Both the position numbers and the translations under genes were made by a program. From positions 1 to 64,000 of the forward strand of contig NZ_SDWV01000023.1 in assembly GCF_004137345.1 (NCBI RefSeq): a DNA stretch of 64,000 nt. The letters are read 5' to 3'. Origin of the DNA: Nocardioides zhouii (GTDB lineage: Bacteria; Actinomycetota; Actinomycetes; Propionibacteriales; Nocardioidaceae). Shown piece by piece: positions 59,002-64,000 of this stretch. Position 1 is the stretch's first letter, and every line of letters begins with the position of its first letter. A model generated the notes under the pieces. That model ran no database searches. It worked only from the letters and a program-made list of their open reading frames with translations, and was not told the origin of the DNA.

Positions 59002-59624
59002 CGGGACTCGACGAAGTCGCTCGCACCCGAGCTCGGCTCGAGGTTGAGCTCGAGGGTGGTGCCGCGTGCCCAGTGCACGAACGCGGCCGCCGGGTAGACC
59101 ACCCCGGAGGTGCCGATGGACACGAACAGGTCGCAGCTCCAGAGGGCGTGCTCGACGACGTCCATGCCGTAGGGGATCTCGCCGAACCAGACGATGTCGG
59201 GCCGCAGCGCGCGAGCTCCACAGCCGGGGCACGGCGGTCGGTCGGCCAGCGGCCCGGCCCAGGAGTGCCGCTCGTCGCACGTCGTGCACCAGGCCGACCC
59301 GAGCCGGCCGTGGAGGTGGTGGACGCGGGTCGAGCCGGCGCGCTCGTGGAGGTCGTCGACGTTCTGGGTGACGACGAGCAGGTCGTCGCCGAGCGCCTGC
59401 TCGAGCCGCGCGAGCGCCTCGTGGGCGGCGTTGGGGGCCACCCGCGACAGGGCGGCGCGCCGCTCGTCGTAGAAGCGCTGCACGAGTGCCGGGTCGTCGG
59501 CGTACGCCTCCGGGGTCGCGACCTGTATCGGGTCGTGGCCCTCCCAGAGACCGTTGGAGTCGCGGAAGGTGGCGAGCCCGCTCTCGGCCGAGATCCCGGC
59601 TCCGGTCAGCACGACGACACGCAT
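58926..59624 (-). CDS. Sir2-family NAD-dependent deacylase
   Basis: 232 residues. NAD motifs 'VLTGAGISAESGLATFR' (5-21) and TQNVDDLHERAG (86-97); catalytic His105 in HLHG; zinc cysteines 113, 116, 132 and 135 (CTTC, CPGC). Tyr52 and Arg55 (YDERR) match the SIRT5-type pair that recognises succinyl/malonyl groups, so desuccinylase/demalonylase activity is expected (class III, CobB-like). Its 3' end overlaps the kinase gene by 76 bases antisense. TACTAC lies 6 bases before ATG 59624. Confidence 0.92.
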   Translation of the reverse strand: MRVVVLTGAGISAESGLATFRDSNGLWEGHDPIQVATPEAYADDPALVQRFYDERRAALSRVAPNAAHEALARLEQALGDDLLVVTQNVDDLHERAGSTRVHHLHGRLGSAWCTTCDERHSWAGPLADRPPCPGCGARALRPDIVWFGEIPYGMDVVEHALWSCDLFVSIGTSGVVYPAAAFVHWARGTTLELNLEPSSGASDFVESRQGPASHLVPAWVDEVLGSGGPGSS

Positions 59625-59690
59625 GGTCCAGTAGTAGCACCCGCCCACCCATTGGGGTGCGCGTGAGATGAGGGCGGGCGCCGACTCGGG

Positions 59691-59696
59691 TAGACA
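59691..59696 (+). promoter_or_regulatory. -10-like box TAGACA before the amidohydrolase cassette
   Basis: TAGACA with a 6-base gap to ATG 59703 and no Shine-Dalgarno sequence; likely promoter of the three-gene cassette. Confidence 0.4.
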
Positions 59697-59702
59697 GGCG
59701 CC

Positions 59703-60506
59703 ATGACGGACTTGGGAGGGACGTCGGACGTCGTCACGTTCGAAGGCAGCTGGGCGGGCCCGGTGGTCGCCACGTCGGTGCACGCCGGCCACGGACTGCG
59801 GGCCGAGATCGCCGACGCGATGGTGCTCGACGAGGCGACGCGGCTCCGCGAGGAGGACCCGTTCACCGACCGCATCGCCGCGGTCGTGGCGGACCGGGTG
59901 GTCACCACCCGGTCGCGCTTCGAGGCGGACCTCAACCGGCCGCGGCGCGAGGCGATCTACCGCCGTCCCGACGACTGCTGGGGCCTCGACGTGTGGCACG
60001 GCGGCGAGCTGTCCGACGAGCTCGTCGAGGGGAGCCGGGCGACGTACGACGCCTTCTACGACGCCCTCGCGCCCCGCCTCGACGCCCTGGCCGAGCGTGG
60101 GCCGTTCGTCCTGCTTGACGTGCACTCCTACAACCACCGGCGCGACGGCGCGGACGCGCCGCCCGCCCCGGTCGCGGACAACCCGGAGGTCAACGTCGGC
60201 ACCGCCAGCATCGACCGCGAGCGGTTCGGTCCGCTGGTCGACCGGTTCGTCGCCGAGCTGGGCGCCACGGAGCTCGGCCCTGGCTCCGTCGATGCGCGCG
60301 AGAACGTCGCCTTCGAGGGTCGCCAGCTGGCCTGGTGGGTCCACGACCGCTACCCCGGCGCGGGCTGCGTCCTCGCACTGGAGTTCAAGAAGACCTTCAT
60401 GGACGAGTGGACCGGCGAGGTCGACGACGAGGCACTGGACCGCGCGCGGGCGTCGCTGGCGGCGACGATGCCCGGCCTCGTGGAGGAGCTGGAGAAGCTG
60501 CGGTGA
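59703..60506 (+). CDS. N-formylglutamate amidohydrolase family protein
   Basis: 267 residues. Family features: 'VVATSVHAGHGLRAE' (about 21-35, first metal His), 'REEDPFTDRIAAV', 'EADLNRPRREAIY', 'LLDVHSYNHRRDG' (Asp-x-His, about 138-150) and Glu in 'VLALEFKKTFMDEWTG'. The zinc enzyme of this name hydrolyses N-formyl-L-glutamate in histidine breakdown, but no hut genes are present. Overlap with the DUF1704 gene suggests another amide substrate, perhaps a modified peptide (inference). Confidence 0.85.
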   Translation: MTDLGGTSDVVTFEGSWAGPVVATSVHAGHGLRAEIADAMVLDEATRLREEDPFTDRIAAVVADRVVTTRSRFEADLNRPRREAIYRRPDDCWGLDVWHGGELSDELVEGSRATYDAFYDALAPRLDALAERGPFVLLDVHSYNHRRDGADAPPAPVADNPEVNVGTASIDRERFGPLVDRFVAELGATELGPGSVDARENVAFEGRQLAWWVHDRYPGAGCVLALEFKKTFMDEWTGEVDDEALDRARASLAATMPGLVEELEKLR

Positions 60507-61675
60507 TCGAGTCCGGCGAGGGGCTGAGCGCGTCCGACCTCGCGGTCGACCACCAGCTCGCGCTGCTCGCGGGCAGCTTCCGGTTCCTGCTCGACATCAC
60601 GCCGGTCGACGCCGACGACCTGCGCGACGGCTTCATCGAGGGGCGCGACCCCGATCCCGCATTCACCTACCGCGAGCTCGAGGCCGACCTCGCCGTCGTA
60701 CGCGCCGAGCTGGCGTCCGTCGACCTCGGTGACGTGGATGACCCAGTGCTGGGGCAGCTGCTGCGCGCCAAGCACCGCGAGATGGAGCTCCAGCTCGACA
60801 TGCTCGAGGCGCGCGACAGCGACGACTTCCTGCCGCTGAGCGTGGAGCTGTACGGCGGTGTCTCGCCGGCCCTGCGCGCCCAGGCCGAGCGGCTGCTCGC
60901 CGGCATCACCCGCACCGAGCCGTCCGACGAGGCGCTCGACGCCCAGGAGTTCCTGGCGCTGGCCGAGGCGGAGATCGAGCTCTACCGCGCCGAGGACCCC
61001 GACCTCGACATGCACGCCGAGATCCGCGCCGACGTCAACGGCGTGATGGTCTCCGGCGACGTCCTGATGATCGGCCCGGAGACCAAGGTCCAGCAGGCGC
61101 GGGCCCAGGCGCTGCTCCACCACGAGGTCGGCACCCACCTCGTCACCCAGGCCAACGGCAGCCGCCAGCCGATCAAGGTGCTGGGCGTCGGCCTGGCCGG
61201 CTACGACGAGACCCAGGAGGGTCTCGCCGTGCTCGCCGAGATCGCGTGCGGCGGGCTCACCGCGTTCCGGCTCCGCCAGCTCGCAAGCCGCGTGGTGACC
61301 GTCCACCGCTTGATCGGCGGCGCGTCGTTCGCCGAGGCCCACGAGGCGCTCGTCGCCGACGACTTCCCCGAGGGCAGCGCCTGGACGACGGTGATGCGCG
61401 TCTATCGCTCCGGCGGCATGACCAAGGACGCGATCTACCTCCGCGGGCTCGTCGAGCTGCTCGAGCACCTCGGCGCCGGTGGCTCGCTCGACCGGCTCTG
61501 GCTCGGCAAGTTCTCGTTGCGCGACCTGCCGCTGATCGGCGACCTGGAGGATCGCGGCCTGCTCCGCAAGCCGCGGATCCTCCCCAGATACCTGAACGAC
61601 CCGCAGTCCCACGCGAACCTCGCGCGGGCGGCCGGGACCGAAGATCTCGGCACACTCCTGGAGGGACACGCATGA
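60503..61675 (+). CDS. DUF1704 'QEGLA motif' zinc peptidase-like protein
   Basis: 390 residues. Zinc motif HHEVGTH (His207, Glu208, His212) followed by ETQEGLAVLAE (Glu239 as probable third ligand). This is the HExxxH...E arrangement of DUF1704, the fold of the eukaryotic tyrosine carboxypeptidase MATCAP. Databases call bacterial members 'flavohemoglobin expression-modulating QEGLA motif protein'. No flavohemoglobin gene is near. It overlaps both neighbours by 4 bases, so the three proteins are made together. A carboxypeptidase or peptide-trimming role is inferred. Confidence 0.85.
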   Translation: MIESGEGLSASDLAVDHQLALLAGSFRFLLDITPVDADDLRDGFIEGRDPDPAFTYRELEADLAVVRAELASVDLGDVDDPVLGQLLRAKHREMELQLDMLEARDSDDFLPLSVELYGGVSPALRAQAERLLAGITRTEPSDEALDAQEFLALAEAEIELYRAEDPDLDMHAEIRADVNGVMVSGDVLMIGPETKVQQARAQALLHHEVGTHLVTQANGSRQPIKVLGVGLAGYDETQEGLAVLAEIACGGLTAFRLRQLASRVVTVHRLIGGASFAEAHEALVADDFPEGSAWTTVMRVYRSGGMTKDAIYLRGLVELLEHLGAGGSLDRLWLGKFSLRDLPLIGDLEDRGLLRKPRILPRYLNDPQSHANLARAAGTEDLGTLLEGHA

Positions 61676-62712
61676 AGATCGGATTCGTCGTCAACGACAT
61701 CGACACCGAGAAGGCGGAGTACACGACCAACCGCCTCGCGATGGCGGCCAAGGAGATGGGCCACGAGGCCTGGTACATGGGGATCGGCGACTTCGCGTAC
61801 GAGCCCGACGGCTCGCTGAGCGTCAAGACCCGTACGGGCCACGCGAAGACGTACCGCTCCCTCGAGCGCCACCTGGCCGACGTGCAGAAGCCCGACGTCG
61901 AGCAGATGATCCCGATGGCCGACTTCGACGTGGTGATGCTGCGCAACGACCCGGCCGACGACGCGGAGAGCGACCCGTGGCGCAACAACGCCGGCGTCGC
62001 CTTCGGCCAGCTGATCGCCTCCAGCGGCGTCCTGGTCGTCAACGACCCGACCAGCCTCGCCAACGCGCTCTCCAAGGCGTACTTCCAGCACTTCCCCGAG
62101 ATCGTGCGGCCGCGCACGCTGATCTCGCGTGACGAGGGCATGATCGAGGACTTCATCAAGGACCTCGGCGGCAAGGCCGTGCTCAAGCCGCTGCAGGGCT
62201 CCGGCGGAGCGGGCGTCTTCCTCGTCGACCGCAAGGAGGCCCCGAACCTGACGCAGATCATCGAGGCCATCTCGCGCGACGGCTACGTCGTGGCGCAGGA
62301 GTACCTGCCCGAGGCCAAGAAGGGCGACGTGCGGATGTTCGTCATGAACGGCCAGCCGCTGATGGTCGACGGCAAGTACGCCGCGTTCCGCCGCACCAAC
62401 ACCACCAAGGACATCCGCTCGAACATGTCCGCCGGCGGCAAGGCGACGAAGGCCGCGGTCACCGACGCGATGCTGGAGATGGTCGAGATCGTGCGGCCCA
62501 AGCTGGTGAGCGACGGGATGTTCCTCGTCGGTCTCGACATCGTCGGCGACAAGCTGATGGAGATCAACGTCTTCAGCCCCGGCGGCCTCGGCAGCGCGCA
62601 GGCCCTCTACGAGGTCAACTTCGCGCCGGCGATCATCGCCGAGCTCGAGCGCAAGGTGAACATCCGCAGGCACTACCCGGAGATCGACAACCGCACGCTC
62701 GCCACGAGCTGA
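61672..62712 (+). CDS. ATP-grasp ligase, glutathione synthetase-like
   Basis: 346 residues. N-terminal domain 'KIGFVVNDIDTEKAEYTTNRLAMAAKEMGHEAWYM' resembles prokaryotic GshB. ATP-grasp features: 'KAVLKPLQGSGGAGVFLVD' (Lys and Gly loop, about 165-183), 'QEYLPEAKKGDVRMFVMNGQPL' and C-terminal 'LVGLDIVGDKLMEINVFSPGG' (Mg-binding Glu-Ile-Asn). It should join a carboxylate to an amine with ATP. No gamma-glutamylcysteine ligase is present and actinobacteria generally use mycothiol, so true glutathione synthesis is unlikely. Confidence 0.85.
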   Translation: MKIGFVVNDIDTEKAEYTTNRLAMAAKEMGHEAWYMGIGDFAYEPDGSLSVKTRTGHAKTYRSLERHLADVQKPDVEQMIPMADFDVVMLRNDPADDAESDPWRNNAGVAFGQLIASSGVLVVNDPTSLANALSKAYFQHFPEIVRPRTLISRDEGMIEDFIKDLGGKAVLKPLQGSGGAGVFLVDRKEAPNLTQIIEAISRDGYVVAQEYLPEAKKGDVRMFVMNGQPLMVDGKYAAFRRTNTTKDIRSNMSAGGKATKAAVTDAMLEMVEIVRPKLVSDGMFLVGLDIVGDKLMEINVFSPGGLGSAQALYEVNFAPAIIAELERKVNIRRHYPEIDNRTLATS

Positions 62713-62716
62713 GGCC

Positions 62717-63022
62717 TCAGTCGATCCCCCAGCCCTCACGGAACTCGTCGGGACTCAGCGTCACGAGCTGGCTCCGCATCACCTCGAGGAGGACCGCGGC
62801 GGCCTCGGGGCCACCGGCCGGCACGCGGAGCTCGAGCCCGCCGTCGCGCCGGCGGCGGATGACGACGTGCCCCTCGTTGGTCAGCTCGAACCGCCCGCCG
62901 GCCATCGCGCACCACAGGTCGAGGGCTCCCGCAACGACCCGCCCGAGGCGCTCACGAGGCCGTGGCTCGACGTCGGCTGTGTAGATCTTGTCGGCCGTCA
63001 GCGGATCGAGGGTCGACGTCAT
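62717..63022 (-). CDS. Small conserved-looking protein of unknown function
   Basis: 101 residues with mixed alpha/beta pattern: an N-terminal helical half with 'LGRVVAGALDLWCAMAGGRFEL', a central strand pair 'HVVIRRRRDGGLELRVPAGG' and a helical end. No family recognised. Coding is supported by its own TAGGGT box 6 bases before ATG 63022 and by lying in an otherwise empty interval. It converges with the ATP-grasp gene (4 bases between stops) and diverges from the MBL gene. Confidence 0.6.
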   Translation of the reverse strand: MTSTLDPLTADKIYTADVEPRPRERLGRVVAGALDLWCAMAGGRFELTNEGHVVIRRRRDGGLELRVPAGGPEAAAVLLEVMRSQLVTLSPDEFREGWGID

Positions 63023-63028
63023 GGATCC

Positions 63029-63034
63029 ACCCTA
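63029..63034 (-). promoter_or_regulatory. -10-like box TAGGGT before the 101-residue protein
   Basis: TAGGGT with a 6-base gap to ATG 63022; supports this start and the reality of the gene. Confidence 0.45.
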
Positions 63035-63077
63035 GGCCGCGTGACCGAAAGCCCGCCTCGAGCCTCGATGCCGCTGC

Positions 63078-63083
63078 TACAGT
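63078..63083 (+). promoter_or_regulatory. -10-like box TACAGT before the MBL hydrolase
   Basis: TACAGT would start transcription near 63090, leaving an ~11-base leader before ATG 63101. A GTG at 63090 leads only to a four-codon frame. Confidence 0.35.
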
Positions 63084-63100
63084 CCGGCCGTGAGCGCCGC

Positions 63101-63952
63101 ATGAAGGTCGAGATGCTCGGTGTCCGAGGCTCCACTGCGGCGCCCGGCGCCGACTTCGTGCGCTACGGCGGACACACGTCCTGCCTCGCGATCACCACTG
63201 AGGACGGCGACCGGCCCACCCTGGTGCTCGACGCCGGCACGGGCCTGAGGTCGCTGACGGCGATGCTCGGCGGTGCCGCGTTCGACGGGTCGATCGTGCT
63301 CAGCCACCTGCACTGGGACCACCTGCAGGGCTTGCCGTTCTTCGCCGCGGGGGACCGCGACGACGCACGGGTGGACTTCTACGTGCCGGCACAGGACGGT
63401 CGTTCGGGGCGCGACCTGCTGGCTCAGTCGTTCTCTCCTCCGTCGTTCCCGATCACGCCCGAGGGCCTGCGCGGGACGTGGGGGTTCTACACGCTGGAGC
63501 AGGGCGCGCACGAGATCGAGGGCGTGATGGTCACCGCCGTCGAGATCGAGCACAAGGGCGGCCAGACGTACGGCCTGCGAGTCGATGCCCCGGAGGGTTC
63601 GTTGGCCTATCTCCCTGACCACGCGCCCGCTGCCGGAGTGTCCGCCGAGCTGCTGGCGATGCTCGACGGCGTCGACGTGCTCGTCCACGATGCGCAGTTC
63701 CTCGAGGGAGAGCGGCCGGTCGCCGTGGACTACGGGCACTCGACCGTCCAGGACGCCGTCAAGCTCGGTGCGGACTGCCGGGTGGGCAAGGTCGTGCTGT
63801 TCCACCACTCGCCCGCCCGCACCGACGAGGCCCTGGACGCCATCGCGGGGTGGTCGAGTGACCTGTCCGCCGATGTGACCGTCGTCGTCGCGCGTCAGGG
63901 CATGACCCTCGACGTACGTCGCGACACGCACCAGGAGATCGGGACGGCCTAG
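63101..63952 (+). CDS. MBL-fold metallo-hydrolase (cyclic phosphodiesterase/lactonase-like)
   Basis: 283 residues. Metal motif HLHWDH (69-74, HxHxDH), Asp of 'LAYLPDHAP' and the 'DVLVHDAQFLEGER' region, and C-terminal His in VLFHHSPART. The N-terminal 'LGVRGSTAAPGADFVRYGGHTSC' is typical of the YycJ/PqqB-like or 3',5'-cyclic phosphodiesterase group of the beta-lactamase fold. Two metals should bind; substrate unknown. Nothing is recognised in the remaining 48 bases of the window. Confidence 0.87.
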   Translation: MKVEMLGVRGSTAAPGADFVRYGGHTSCLAITTEDGDRPTLVLDAGTGLRSLTAMLGGAAFDGSIVLSHLHWDHLQGLPFFAAGDRDDARVDFYVPAQDGRSGRDLLAQSFSPPSFPITPEGLRGTWGFYTLEQGAHEIEGVMVTAVEIEHKGGQTYGLRVDAPEGSLAYLPDHAPAAGVSAELLAMLDGVDVLVHDAQFLEGERPVAVDYGHSTVQDAVKLGADCRVGKVVLFHHSPARTDEALDAIAGWSSDLSADVTVVVARQGMTLDVRRDTHQEIGTA

Positions 63953-64000
63953 ACCAGTGGCCGGGTAGTTCGAAGGCCTGTATCAGCCTTGCGGTGAGGG

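Noticed and set aside
53948..59624. Treating the kinase pair and sirtuin as one regulated operon with the acyl-CoA dehydrogenase
   Set aside because: The dehydrogenase and sirtuin lie on the opposite strand with their own promoter-like boxes.
60503..62712. Glutathione biosynthesis and histidine degradation as functions of the cassette
   Set aside because: Only family names support these; no gshA, hut or flavohemoglobin gene lies near, and most actinobacteria use mycothiol.
63953..64000. Start of another gene at the right edge
   Set aside because: Only 48 bases; no start codon with a ribosome-binding site or recognisable peptide.

Overview
The window is about 72% GC by eye and has GTG/TTG starts, frequent short-spaced or leaderless promoters, a proteasome activator (Bpa), an 'orphan' biotinyl protein and a tRNA adenosine deaminase-associated protein. 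Together these point to a high-GC actinobacterium, most likely Nocardioides or a close relative (inference from gene content and style; no search was run). The genes are dense and mostly chromosomal housekeeping or metabolic. The only mobile material recognised is the end of an IS30-like element at the left edge and several kinds of short palindromic repeat.

Layout. 1-3.1 kb (mostly minus strand): IS end, bpa, four tandem 54-bp palindromes, quinone oxidoreductase, DUF6457 protein and MobA-like transferase. 3.1-7.1 kb (plus): nitrilase-family amidase, membrane proteins, biotinyl carrier, aldo/keto reductase. 7.1-9.2 kb (minus): MFS exporter and FetB-like permease. 9.3-15.3 kb (plus): DUF2231 protein, an OmpR/HisKA two-component pair, a COG4705 membrane protein, an ABC exporter and a secreted protein. 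15.4-20.5 kb: ArsR-type metal sensor with two CDF exporters, membrane protein, DUF305 protein, chromate transporter. 20.6-27.4 kb: HAD phosphatase, TetR-MMPL operon with a perfect palindromic operator, fused MFS/spermidine synthase-like protein, zinc alcohol dehydrogenase and tRNA-Ser(CGA). 27.6-32.4 kb: a translationally coupled acyltransferase trio (PlsB-like, HAD-PlsC fusion, WS/DGAT-like). 32.5-34.7 kb: GNAT, tadA and its associated protein, upp.

34.9-49.1 kb is the main metabolic island. It holds a LacI regulator, then an L-rhamnose ABC importer (two-domain ATPase, two permeases, lipoprotein), mutarotase, isomerase, bifunctional aldolase/dehydrogenase and rhamnulokinase. A solo LuxR-type HTH protein and lutABC follow. 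The encoded route runs from rhamnose to DHAP plus L-lactaldehyde, then L-lactate, then pyruvate, all in one co-directional block.

49.1-50.1 kb carries an AbiEi/DUF559-like gene broken by one in-frame amber codon. It is enclosed by two 47-bp palindromic repeats that are about 87% identical and in opposite orientation. 50.2-53.2 kb is pntAB. 53.2-55.1 kb holds a VIT-family protein and an acyl-CoA dehydrogenase. 55.2-59.0 kb encodes two tandem orphan histidine kinases, and 58.9-59.6 kb a sirtuin on the opposite strand. 59.7-62.7 kb is a tightly coupled three-gene cassette (N-formylglutamate amidohydrolase family, DUF1704/QEGLA zincin, ATP-grasp). 62.7-64 kb holds a small unknown protein and an MBL-fold hydrolase.

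The most promising leads are the repeat-bounded AbiEi/DUF559 unit, the 54-bp palindrome doublets, the hairpin repeat that became the C-terminus of tadA, and the amidohydrolase/zincin/ATP-grasp cassette. No CRISPR array, prophage, rRNA operon or replication origin was seen.
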